From UBA1672 sp051967755 (GTDB lineage Bacteria; Pseudomonadota; Alphaproteobacteria; Micavibrionales; Micavibrionaceae), in assembly GCA_051967755.1 (NCBI GenBank), contig JBQDYD010000002.1, forward strand, positions 248,001 through 312,000: a DNA stretch of 64,000 nucleotides, given 5' to 3'. The notes under the pieces were generated by a model. That model ran no database searches. It saw only the letters and a list, made by a program, of their open reading frames with translations, and was not told the DNA's origin. The translations under genes and the position numbers were made by a program. Below, piece by piece: positions 1 through 7,466 of this stretch; the first letter of the stretch is position 1, and the number at the start of each line of letters is the position of its first letter.

Positions 1-2
1 TT

Positions 3-263
3 ATGCAGAGTGATACGATTAAACATATGGTGCGCGTGCAACAGCTGTTAGATAAATTGGCACCCTATAACGGATATCTTGTTCGCTATCAGGTTGCAGG
101 TAATAAAACGGAATGGGATGCCATCGTGCCAATGTCTGTTTCAGAACAGGCCAAGAAGGATACAACATTTCCTGAGGTTAAGCCAAGTGGCGGGGTGCGC
201 TTAATCGTGCCAAAGGCGAAGATCGAGGATGATGATCACGTTCGCCTTAAGGGTGCGAGGTAG
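3..263 (+). CDS. Hypothetical protein, possibly truncated at the window edge
   Basis: This short reading frame of 86 residues starts at an ATG two bases into the window, so the real gene may begin upstream. I do not recognise the family. The product is soluble, mixed charged, with no signal peptide or membrane helix. Its stop lies 26 bases before the next gene, a PilO/GspM-like membrane protein, and two pseudopilin-like genes follow, so it is probably part of the same pilus or secretion-type operon. That role is inferred from position only. Confidence 0.5.
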   Translation: MQSDTIKHMVRVQQLLDKLAPYNGYLVRYQVAGNKTEWDAIVPMSVSEQAKKDTTFPEVKPSGGVRLIVPKAKIEDDDHVRLKGAR

Positions 264-288
264 TATGGTGATAAGGGGCAGATGAAAA

Positions 289-813
289 ATGGATTTTAAA
301 AAAGTAAATTGGCAAGCGGTGGGCAGTGCGTTTAGCCCAAGTTCTTTGGATAATTTGAATAGTTTCCTTGAGCGTCTGCCGTATAATACCAATAAATTTG
401 TTGTCATTGTGATTGGTATTGTATGGCTTGTGGCTGCTTTGTTGGGGTTATACACAACTGTAAAAATACAGGAAGTTGCGCAGTTACGCGCTGAGCGCGA
501 AGAGGAAAAGGCGCTATCTCCTATTGTGCCTATGGTTACAGAGACATCTGTGTCAGAGCATGAGCTTAAGGCGTTTGTGGATGAATTACAGGGAATTTAT
601 AAAGGTCTTGAAATAAAGGTAAGTTCAGCCAATATTATAATATTCGCCAAATCTACGGCGATGTTTGGGCAATTTCGTGAAGCAATTGGTCATATACAAA
701 ATGGCGGGCTTGGATGGCGTGTAAGTGTTATAAAGCTCTGTGTTGGTAAGGAATGTGATTTGAATCCGTTATATGCCACTTTGAAAGTGAGCAGGGTTGC
801 GGTAAAGAAATGA
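289..813 (+). CDS. Single-pass membrane protein, PilO/GspM-like (tentative)
   Basis: The 174-residue product has a short N-terminal cytoplasmic stretch, one strong membrane helix (about residues 37-57), a charged coiled linker, and a small C-terminal domain (about 90-174) with alternating strands and helices. This layout is that of the inner-membrane alignment proteins PilO and GspM of type IV pilus and type II secretion systems, but no diagnostic motif is visible. A purine-rich site (AAGGGGCAG) precedes the ATG. The stop overlaps the start of the next gene as ATGA, so the two are translationally coupled. The coupled genes encode pseudopilin-like proteins, which supports a role in assembling a filament or pseudopilus. 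Confidence 0.5.
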   Translation: MDFKKVNWQAVGSAFSPSSLDNLNSFLERLPYNTNKFVVIVIGIVWLVAALLGLYTTVKIQEVAQLRAEREEEKALSPIVPMVTETSVSEHELKAFVDELQGIYKGLEIKVSSANIIIFAKSTAMFGQFREAIGHIQNGGLGWRVSVIKLCVGKECDLNPLYATLKVSRVAVKK

Positions 814-1577
814 TCAGTAAGTTACGCATTAATGCGGAAAAAAACAGAGAGCAGATTATGCTAAGACATAAATCTTTTATAGAGTTTAGAGAAAAACAGT
901 CAGGAAACGTGCTGTTTCTGATATTGATCGCTGTGGCTTTGTTTGCCGCGCTATCATATGCGGTCACGTCCTCAACACGATCGAGCGGTGAAAATGCAAG
1001 CCGTGAAACAAACTTGATTAACAGTGCGCAAATTACGCAATACCCGACCAGTGTGAATACGGCAATTATTCGTATGATTATGTCAGGAACTGTGGCGGAT
1101 GAGATTCGATTTAACCGCCCGGGCGATGAATTTGATGATTTGGATAATAACACAATAGGCGTTTTTCACCCTCAGGGCGGCGGAGCGACATATGTTCCTG
1201 CGCCCGCTGATGTGATGGTTTCCGGAACGCCTGGTGAATGGGTCTTTAACGGAGAGTTGGAGATCCCTGAAATTGGCCTGGAAGGGGCAGGTGGTAATGA
1301 CATTATCGCGTTTCTGGTTGGTATCAGGCAGGGGATCTGCTCAAGAATTAACGAAGAGCACGGAATGGGTACGACCGTTCCTGTTTTGAATGGTGATCGT
1401 TCCTCACAATATACTGAGCGCATGTATGATGACGGCACGACCGATTATGATATGCCTACAAATGATGTGCCTGATATTGATGATGGTGCAGGTGCATTTG
1501 ACGGGCAGCCATTCGGATGTTTCCAAAATGCAGGCGGCGGTGATTATGTTTATTATCACGTCGTTGTAGAGCGTTAA
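810..1577 (+). CDS. Pseudopilin-like protein (paralogue of the gene at 49011)
   Basis: The 255-residue product has an N-terminal basic region followed by SGNVLFLILIAVALFAAL (about residues 31-48). This resembles a prepilin cleavage site and hydrophobic helix, but lacks the usual Glu at mature position 5, as seen in GspK/PilX-type minor pseudopilins. The periplasmic part carries an EIRF...P segment, a DLDNN run, the motif VFHPQGGGATYVPAP, and a C-terminal Cys followed by YVYYHVVVER. The same landmarks occur in the same order in the minus-strand gene at 49011-49715. It is coupled to the upstream membrane protein (ATGA) and followed after 6 bases by a second pseudopilin-like gene. An internal Met (ATG at 858) is an alternative start. 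Function in a surface filament or secretion pseudopilus is inferred. Confidence 0.6.
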   Translation: MISKLRINAEKNREQIMLRHKSFIEFREKQSGNVLFLILIAVALFAALSYAVTSSTRSSGENASRETNLINSAQITQYPTSVNTAIIRMIMSGTVADEIRFNRPGDEFDDLDNNTIGVFHPQGGGATYVPAPADVMVSGTPGEWVFNGELEIPEIGLEGAGGNDIIAFLVGIRQGICSRINEEHGMGTTVPVLNGDRSSQYTERMYDDGTTDYDMPTNDVPDIDDGAGAFDGQPFGCFQNAGGGDYVYYHVVVER

Positions 1578-1583
1578 TCTCAA

Positions 1584-2339
1584 ATGAATTCCAAGACAAC
1601 ACAATGCATTAAGCGGCGCAATAAAACAGAGCGCGGCAGTGCGCTTGTTTATATCTTAATCGCGATTGCATTATTGGCGGCGTTGACGGTGACTTTTATG
1701 CAATCTTCGGGGCAGCAAACGTCATCCCAGAATAGTTTCCGTATGGTGTCAGATGTGAAAAGTCAGGTTGATACCATTCGCTCGGCGATTGTTGAATGTG
1801 TTCTCTCTTATCGTAAGGGTGATACAAGCATCGATATCTCAGGCAGTGGAACGGACACTGATGCGCGCCGCAATTACCCGATTAAGCCAAATTCCGACCA
1901 TTACCAAAGCGCAACAATCGGGCCGACGGCTGGCCGCCTTGTGCAAGATATCAGATGCCCGGGCGACCCCGGAAATAATGATGAAAATCATGTGCCGATA
2001 TTCCGCGGGGCGTATGGAAAATTCCTGCCCCCCGCGCCTGATTTATTTGAGGATTGGCAATATTATAACGGCACAGATGGTGTGTTTTTCTGGATTCAAA
2101 CTAATAAATCCGATGCGTTTATTACAACCGCGTTACAAAAACTTGATGATGAATACGGGGAGTGCGAAGCCGATGTCATCGATGCGACAGGTGGCGCAGT
2201 TGATCTGGATAGCGCAACGCCATCAGAAACAGAATGCCCAAGCGGGTATCGATGCTTCCGCATTCGTATGATCACGGAAAGTACTGCGGTGTTTAATGGG
2301 GATACGGACGGCGAAGAAGCGGCGGCAAGCTGCCCTTGA
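1584..2339 (+). CDS. Pseudopilin-like protein
   Basis: The 251-residue product begins with a basic stretch and then ERGSALVYILIAIALLAALT (about residues 12-31), a prepilin-type Gly followed by a hydrophobic helix without Glu5. The rest is a polar, Cys-containing exported domain with Asp/Asn-rich stretches, typical of minor pseudopilins, and ends in a Cys-Pro. It lies 6 bases after the preceding pseudopilin-like gene, with no strong ribosome site of its own, so coupled translation is likely. The gene ends 3 bases before the convergent histidine kinase, leaving no room for a separate terminator. It does not share the GGxATYxPAP signature of its neighbour, so it is a different subtype. Confidence 0.55.
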   Translation: MNSKTTQCIKRRNKTERGSALVYILIAIALLAALTVTFMQSSGQQTSSQNSFRMVSDVKSQVDTIRSAIVECVLSYRKGDTSIDISGSGTDTDARRNYPIKPNSDHYQSATIGPTAGRLVQDIRCPGDPGNNDENHVPIFRGAYGKFLPPAPDLFEDWQYYNGTDGVFFWIQTNKSDAFITTALQKLDDEYGECEADVIDATGGAVDLDSATPSETECPSGYRCFRIRMITESTAVFNGDTDGEEAAASCP

Positions 2340-2342
2340 TAT

Positions 2343-4289
2343 TCAGAGTAAAGTGCCGATTTCTGCCTTCACCCGATCAAATTCCTCAATGATGGCTTTG
2401 ATACAGCGCACGCAGCCGCGTTTGGCGCTGGCGCGTTCTTGCAAGTCATCCGCCAGATTGCCGAGTTTTATACAACAGGCCGAGCGCGCACCGCCCTTGA
2501 GGCTGTGGCCGAGTTCCTCTAATGCTTTAAAATCCTTATCTTTTTGCGCGGCTTGGATTTTATCGATCAAAGGCGCGGTCATGTCGACAAACATATTCAT
2601 CATTTCAAACGTGCTTTCATCAATCGCCCCGACATGTTTTATCAGGCATTCACGATCTATGGCATGATCTGATTTGGGGCTGAGGGCATCCGGTGCTGCC
2701 TCGGCATCGCCCATGCTCTCATCCAGCAGGCGCCAGCGGATAAGCAAGCCACGCAGTTGCCCTAAGGAAACGGGTTTGAGGAGATATTCATCAAAACCAT
2801 GTTTCATATAATGTTCGCGCTGGGTGATTTGGACATCCGCACTCAGGGCGATGACAGGAAAATCTTTTTTGATTTTGGCTTCCTGTGCGCGGATCATTTT
2901 CACAAGTTCATACCCATCAACATCGGGCATGTGCAGGTCAGTAACCAGAATATCATATTCACCGCTGTTAATCGCCTCGAGCGCTTGGGCGCCGCTTTCT
3001 ACGAAATCGGCATCGACGTTCAGATGTTCAAACTGTCTACGTAAAATATCGCGCACACTATCCGTATCTTCGGCAACGAGAATTTTTGCCGATCCTTCGA
3101 TTTTCCCTTGGTTTTGGCGTGCGGCACTCTTTACGGTTTCGCCAAGCCCGACGCGGCTTGCGGGTTTTGTGATGTAAAACGCGCCAAGCGACTGTAGGGA
3201 GTGCGCAAGGCCGATATCATCACGCACCGTATACATCACCATGCCCATATAGGGGCGTAAGGTCATCATTTCCCTGATCAGATCCAGGCCAAGCCCATCG
3301 GGCAACCCCTGATCGACCACGGCCACATCAAACGGGCGTTGCTTCACCAGCTTTATGGCCTGTTCGCAGGATGTGCAATGCTCTACGGTTGCCCCCATCG
3401 AAATGAGGGAGTTTTGAATTTCCTTTGCGCCTTGCGGGTGATCTTCTACTGATAATACGGATATTCCGTCCAGATCAGGAAGTTCAACGCGGCTTTCGTC
3501 GGTGAAGACTTCTTCGGTTGGTATTTCAAACCAGAAATTTGACCCTTTGTCCGGCTCACTGATAACGCCGATTTGCCCCTCCATAAGCTCAACAAGCTTT
3601 TTACAAATAGACAGGCCTAAACCTGTTCCGCCATATTTTCGCGATGTTGTGTTATCGGCCTGCGTAAAGGAGGTGAAAAGGCGGCTGCAGACTTCTTCGG
3701 ACATGCCGATGCCTGTATCTATGACTTCAAACCGAAGGCCGAGCGCACCGCGCGGCGGGTTGATGTGCTGCACGTTTGTAGAGACGCGGACAGTGACATG
3801 TCCCTCATGGGTGAATTTAAGGGCGTTGCCGCATAAATTCATCAGAATCTGGCGCAGGCGTTTCGGGTCACCCATTACGACAAAGGGCACATCGGTGCCG
3901 ATATCATCCTCTAATGTTACATGTACGCCGCGTACTTTTACCAACAGGGCCTCGATAATGCCTTTGACCATCAGGCGCACAGGCACTTCATAGACATCAA
4001 GCTCCATCGCGTCCGCATCAATTTTTGCAACATCCAAAACGTCATCGAGAATCTCGAGCAGGCTGCTTGCTGCGCCTTGTGCGGTCTGAACCATTGTGGC
4101 GATTTTTTCATCGGGCTTTTCTGCTGCGATAAGTTCTAAAATACCATAGATGGTTTGCATGGGGGTGCGAATCTCATGGCTCATCGTGGCCAGGAAATTC
4201 GATTTTTGCTGCGCCAAGCCATCTGCATAGGCGATGGCCTCTTGAAGCTCCTGAATTTTTTGTTCTGTGCTTTGCTTTTTCTTGGTCAT
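2343..4289 (-). CDS. Soluble hybrid histidine kinase with two receiver domains and an HPt domain
   Basis: This 648-residue protein has a complete phosphorelay in one chain. A short coiled N-terminus leads directly into the dimerisation/phosphoacceptor region (FLATMSHEIRTPMQ, His38), then the ATPase domain with N box (NLCGNALKFT), DTGIGM and GGTGLGLSICK. Receiver 1 (about 276-390) has Asp326 in VVDQGLP, receiver 2 (about 402-520) has Asp451 in VTDLHMPDVDGY, and a C-terminal HPt carries HSLKGGARS (His595). There is no transmembrane segment or PAS domain, so it is cytoplasmic and its input is unknown; it may sense through a partner or a receiver. The layout resembles BarA/ArcB-type kinases without their sensors. 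No partner response regulator is adjacent, and the target is unknown. Confidence 0.9.
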   Translation of the reverse strand: MTKKKQSTEQKIQELQEAIAYADGLAQQKSNFLATMSHEIRTPMQTIYGILELIAAEKPDEKIATMVQTAQGAASSLLEILDDVLDVAKIDADAMELDVYEVPVRLMVKGIIEALLVKVRGVHVTLEDDIGTDVPFVVMGDPKRLRQILMNLCGNALKFTHEGHVTVRVSTNVQHINPPRGALGLRFEVIDTGIGMSEEVCSRLFTSFTQADNTTSRKYGGTGLGLSICKKLVELMEGQIGVISEPDKGSNFWFEIPTEEVFTDESRVELPDLDGISVLSVEDHPQGAKEIQNSLISMGATVEHCTSCEQAIKLVKQRPFDVAVVDQGLPDGLGLDLIREMMTLRPYMGMVMYTVRDDIGLAHSLQSLGAFYITKPASRVGLGETVKSAARQNQGKIEGSAKILVAEDTDSVRDILRRQFEHLNVDADFVESGAQALEAINSGEYDILVTDLHMPDVDGYELVKMIRAQEAKIKKDFPVIALSADVQITQREHYMKHGFDEYLLKPVSLGQLRGLLIRWRLLDESMGDAEAAPDALSPKSDHAIDRECLIKHVGAIDESTFEMMNMFVDMTAPLIDKIQAAQKDKDFKALEELGHSLKGGARSACCIKLGNLADDLQERASAKRGCVRCIKAIIEEFDRVKAEIGTLL

Positions 4290-4396
4290 GTTTTTGCGGC
4301 AATAATGAAGGAAAGGCTTGCATTACAAGCGAATAATAGAGTATCACAATCATTCTGCGATCCATAGATACAAATGAGAAGATCAGGAGAAATAAG

Positions 4397-5422
4397 ATGG
4401 GTTATAAAGTCGCTATTGCTGGTGCAACAGGTAATGTCGGACGTGAAGTGCTTAATATTTTGCATGAGCGCGAGTTCCCTGTGGATGATGTTGTCGCTCT
4501 TGCCTCAAGCCGTTCTGTCGGTAAAGAGGTGTCTTTCGGCGATGATGATATTAAGGTTCAAGAACTTGCGACATATGACTTTAAGGGCGTTGATATTGTG
4601 CTGTCCTCACCGGGCGGCAGTGTGTCTGCGAAATATTCCCCTGTTGCGGCGAAGGCCGGCGCAGTTGTGATTGATAATACAAGCCATTTCCGTATGGACC
4701 CCGAAGTGCCGTTGGTTGTGCCTGAGGTAAATCCGGAGGCAATCGCCGAGCATACGAAAAAAGGCATTATCGCCAACCCGAATTGTTCAACCATTCAAAT
4801 GGTTGTTGCACTAAAACCGTTGCATGACGCGGCGAAGATTAAGCGCGTTGTGGTAAGCACATATCAATCTGTGTCGGGTTCAGGTAAATCTGCGATGGAT
4901 GAACTGTTCAATCAGACAAAAGGTGTTTACATGAATGAAACGCCAACCCCGTCTGTATACCCAAAGCAGATTGCGTTTAATGCCATCCCGCAAATTGATG
5001 TGTTTATGGATGACGGCATGACCAAGGAAGAGTGGAAGATGGTTGTTGAGACCAAGAAAATCCTTGATCCTTCGATCAAAGTTTGTGCGTCATGTGTGCG
5101 TGTTCCTGTGTTTATCGGTCACTCTGAGATGGTGAATGTTGAGCTTGAGCAGGAGTTATCCCCTATGCAGGCAAAAGAGCTGTGGCGTAATTTCGAAGGC
5201 GTTACACTTGTTGATCTTGAAAACGAAGATCTGGAATATGTGACCCCGCAGGAAATTCAAGGCGATGATGATGTCTATGTATCACGCGTGCGTGAAGATA
5301 TCTCAGTTGAAAACGGTCTGAATTTCTGGTGTGTTGCAGACAATCTGCGCAAAGGCGCGGCGCTCAATGCGGTTCAAATTGCAGAAGTTTTGATTAAGCA
5401 AAAAGCTAAGGCCGCTGCTTAA
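4397..5422 (+). CDS. asd: Aspartate-semialdehyde dehydrogenase
   Basis: Asd reduces aspartyl-4-phosphate to aspartate semialdehyde with NADPH, the branch point to lysine/diaminopimelate, threonine and methionine. The 341-residue length is normal. The N-terminus has the dinucleotide-binding GATGNVGRE motif, the catalytic Cys130 lies in NPNCSTIQM, and the substrate-binding RVPVFIGHSE segment holds the expected His. A good ribosome site (AGGAGA) sits 7 bases before the ATG. The gene is followed after 20 bases by a hypothetical gene on the same strand. In this window it is not with other genes of its pathway. Confidence 0.96.
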   Translation: MGYKVAIAGATGNVGREVLNILHEREFPVDDVVALASSRSVGKEVSFGDDDIKVQELATYDFKGVDIVLSSPGGSVSAKYSPVAAKAGAVVIDNTSHFRMDPEVPLVVPEVNPEAIAEHTKKGIIANPNCSTIQMVVALKPLHDAAKIKRVVVSTYQSVSGSGKSAMDELFNQTKGVYMNETPTPSVYPKQIAFNAIPQIDVFMDDGMTKEEWKMVVETKKILDPSIKVCASCVRVPVFIGHSEMVNVELEQELSPMQAKELWRNFEGVTLVDLENEDLEYVTPQEIQGDDDVYVSRVREDISVENGLNFWCVADNLRKGAALNAVQIAEVLIKQKAKAAA

Positions 5423-5442
5423 GGCCTGAGATAGGGGGGATT

Positions 5443-5874
5443 ATGTCCACCGAAGATATTGTCATTCATGATGAAACACTCGCGGAACTTGAAAACTCCG
5501 TTCAGGAAATGGCTGAGCTTACCACTGTTAATGACGTATCACAGGCGATTATGGATCGTTTGACAGCTTTTAAAGAGCAGCACCAGCCGCACGAAACAAC
5601 CTATGAAGATTTATCTTTATTGGCAGAGGCGGCGGTTGGTTTGGAAATTCTGCGACAATTACCTGTCTCTAATGAGGATACTTACGGGCACAAGCAAGAT
5701 GCGCTTATGGTGCATGCCGATAATGTCGGTGGTTATCTGGCCTCAGTTTTGGTTCATAAGGATCAAACGGGAATTCCTGAGGCCAAGGTTGTTTATGACC
5801 GCCTTGTCTCACACGGAATGGATGTGTTGGCAGAAGGTATGGAAGCCGACGTCACCGAAACTTTAGAAATGTAG
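5443..5874 (+). CDS. Hypothetical protein downstream of asd
   Basis: A 143-residue, acidic, mainly helical soluble protein that I do not recognise. It has no signal peptide, membrane segment or cysteine pattern. A G-rich ribosome site (ATAGGGGGGA) precedes the ATG, and the 20-base spacing from asd suggests cotranscription. Its stop codon abuts the stop of the convergent TerB-like gene with no intervening base. Confidence 0.7.
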   Translation: MSTEDIVIHDETLAELENSVQEMAELTTVNDVSQAIMDRLTAFKEQHQPHETTYEDLSLLAEAAVGLEILRQLPVSNEDTYGHKQDALMVHADNVGGYLASVLVHKDQTGIPEAKVVYDRLVSHGMDVLAEGMEADVTETLEM

Positions 5875-6342
5875 TTATCCTTCGAACAGGTCGAAAAACC
5901 ATCTCAGGACAGGGCTTTTATAGCTTTCTTTGATGCGTTCTTTTTCAAGTCTGCCTTCTTCTTTGATATTTTTTAGAATGTCGCGCACTTCGTCTTGGTT
6001 GATTTTGCTGCGCGCCAAATCATTTAGGTGCTGAACCATTTCGTCCTCTGACGGGTCATAATCACCGTCTTTGTGCGCGGTTAACCGAGAGAAGTAAACA
6101 ACCTCCGAGCGATGTTTCGGCTCATCAATTTGGTCAAATAATTCTGCAATATCACGTTGTTCGGTAAAGTCTGAAATCAGTGTGTCGTGCTGTTCTTGAC
6201 TGAGGGGGAGGCGATTCATCATGTTTTCAAGATATTCGCGCTCTTCGTCGTGAAAAACACCATCGGCATGTGAAATGGCAACCAAGCATCTCATCATGTT
6301 GAATTTACTGTTGCTTACGGAGCCTTCTTGTTCTTGTGCCAT
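5875..6342 (-). CDS. TerB-like (tellurite-resistance TerB fold) protein
   Basis: The 155-residue product contains the recognisable TerB-type start, AISHADGVFHDEEREYLE (about residues 23-40). This is an all-helical fold whose acidic ADG...E motif may bind metal, found in many proteins of unknown role. A second acidic segment, HKDGDYDPSEDE, lies near residue 95. The C-terminus ends in a short aromatic helix. There is no TerC/D/E cluster nearby, so tellurite resistance should not be inferred. It is transcribed towards asd and ends directly against the convergent hypothetical gene. Confidence 0.65.
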   Translation of the reverse strand: MAQEQEGSVSNSKFNMMRCLVAISHADGVFHDEEREYLENMMNRLPLSQEQHDTLISDFTEQRDIAELFDQIDEPKHRSEVVYFSRLTAHKDGDYDPSEDEMVQHLNDLARSKINQDEVRDILKNIKEEGRLEKERIKESYKSPVLRWFFDLFEG

Positions 6343-6539
6343 GACTTAAAACTACCTTCTTGATGAAAAACACGAAATCATATTACAGCATCAAATGGTT
6401 AAGAATAGGGAAAAATTTATCAGCGATATTAAGAGTGATTATCATTATCGCAATTATGGCTAATGATCGGAAAAAAACTTTATAAAAATCATTGATTTGA
6501 CGTGAAAATAGGGTATTTGTGCCTTTAAAATACATGTCT

Positions 6540-6570
6540 TTGACACTATGATAGTGTCGAAAAACAGAAT
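6540..6570 (+). promoter_or_regulatory. Dyad operator and possible promoter of sdhCDA
   Basis: A perfect inverted repeat, GACACTAT-g-ATAGTGTC (6542-6558), lies about 50 bases before sdhC. It overlaps a TTGACA sequence (6540-6545) that could serve as a -35 box, with CAGAAT (6565-6570) as a weak -10 at 19-base spacing. A dyad covering the -35 and spacer would suit a repressor or a redox regulator of succinate dehydrogenase, but it does not match any operator I can name. The repeat is seen directly; the promoter assignment is inference. Confidence 0.45.
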
Positions 6571-6609
6571 GTTCACCTGAACATGCATAAAACAGGAATA
6601 GTTAGGATC

Positions 6610-7032
6610 ATGTCTGATACGACCAAAAAAGTGGAAAGACCACTTTCCCCCCATTTACAGGTTTATAATCTTCCACTTACTGCCTTGTTATCGATTTCTC
6701 ATCGTGTGACGGGCGCAGGTTTGGCATGTGGAACAGTTTTGATTGCGGCGTATTTGATCGCGGCGGCAACAAGTGAAACGCATTACAACACTGTGGTGGC
6801 AATTGCGACAAGCAAGCCGGGGCAAATTGTAATGTTCTTATGGTCATTTGCGCTGTACTTCCACATGTTTAACGGTATTCGCCATATGTTCTGGGATACA
6901 GGGCGTTTTCTTCAAAAGGCGCAGGCCATGCGCACGAACTATATTGTTCTGCTCTGCGCTGTTGCGGCAACGGCCGTAACATGGGGCGGCAGTACGTTTA
7001 TTGATTTCATGGTTTATGTTGGATTGAAGTAA
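6610..7032 (+). CDS. sdhC: Succinate dehydrogenase cytochrome b556 subunit
   Basis: SdhC anchors complex II in the inner membrane and contributes to the haem b and ubiquinone site. The product has three membrane helices. The quinone-site SHRVTGAG lies near the N-terminus, and the haem-ligand region FHMFNGIRHMFWDTG lies in the second helix. The start at 6610 gives MSDTTKKVERP and has a GTTAGGA ribosome site. The upstream in-frame ATG at 6583 has none and would add nine atypical residues. It is first in sdhC-sdhD-sdhA, 13 bases before sdhD. Confidence 0.95.
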   Translation: MSDTTKKVERPLSPHLQVYNLPLTALLSISHRVTGAGLACGTVLIAAYLIAAATSETHYNTVVAIATSKPGQIVMFLWSFALYFHMFNGIRHMFWDTGRFLQKAQAMRTNYIVLLCAVAATAVTWGGSTFIDFMVYVGLK

Positions 7033-7045
7033 GGGGATAATTTTT

Positions 7046-7450
7046 ATGGATAATAAATATAAAGACAAGTACGCATCACCCCTTAAGACTGCAAAAGGCA
7101 TGGGCTCTGCGCATGAAGGTGCTGATCACTGGATGAAACAAAAAATCACGGCTGTTTTGAATATACCGCTTGTGCTTTGGTTTGTCTGGTCAATGGTTAG
7201 TTTGCAGGGCGCAACACACGCGCAGTTCATCGCATGGCAGGCACAGCCGACCAATGCTGTTTTGATGATTATGTTGATCATCTCTGTTCTCTACCATGCC
7301 AAGCTTGGTTCGCAGGTGGTTGTTGAAGATTACATTCATAATGAATGGTTTAAATTAGCGAAATTGACTGCACAGAAAATTTTCTTCTTTGCTGTTGGTG
7401 TTATGTGCATTTTCTGTGTGCTGAAAATTGCCTTTACTGCGGGTATATAA
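7046..7450 (+). CDS. sdhD: Succinate dehydrogenase hydrophobic membrane anchor subunit
   Basis: SdhD is the second membrane anchor of complex II. The 134 residues have an N-terminal amphipathic stretch and three membrane helices. The second helix ends in LYHAKLGSQVVVEDY, where the His is the expected haem b ligand and the Asp-Tyr pair borders the quinone pocket. A GGGGATAA ribosome site precedes the ATG. The gene lies between sdhC and sdhA with short spacers, consistent with one transcript. Confidence 0.93.
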   Translation: MDNKYKDKYASPLKTAKGMGSAHEGADHWMKQKITAVLNIPLVLWFVWSMVSLQGATHAQFIAWQAQPTNAVLMIMLIISVLYHAKLGSQVVVEDYIHNEWFKLAKLTAQKIFFFAVGVMCIFCVLKIAFTAGI

Positions 7451-7466
7451 AATTTAAGGAAGTGAT

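Noticed and set aside
201..455. Minus-strand reading frame opposite the pilus-type genes
   Set aside because: Shadow of the plus-strand genes, with no ribosome site and no family resemblance.
6497..6531. TTGACG and TAAAAT as the sdh promoter
   Set aside because: Spacing is 23 bases, too long for a sigma-70 promoter; the TTGACA over the dyad is the better candidate.
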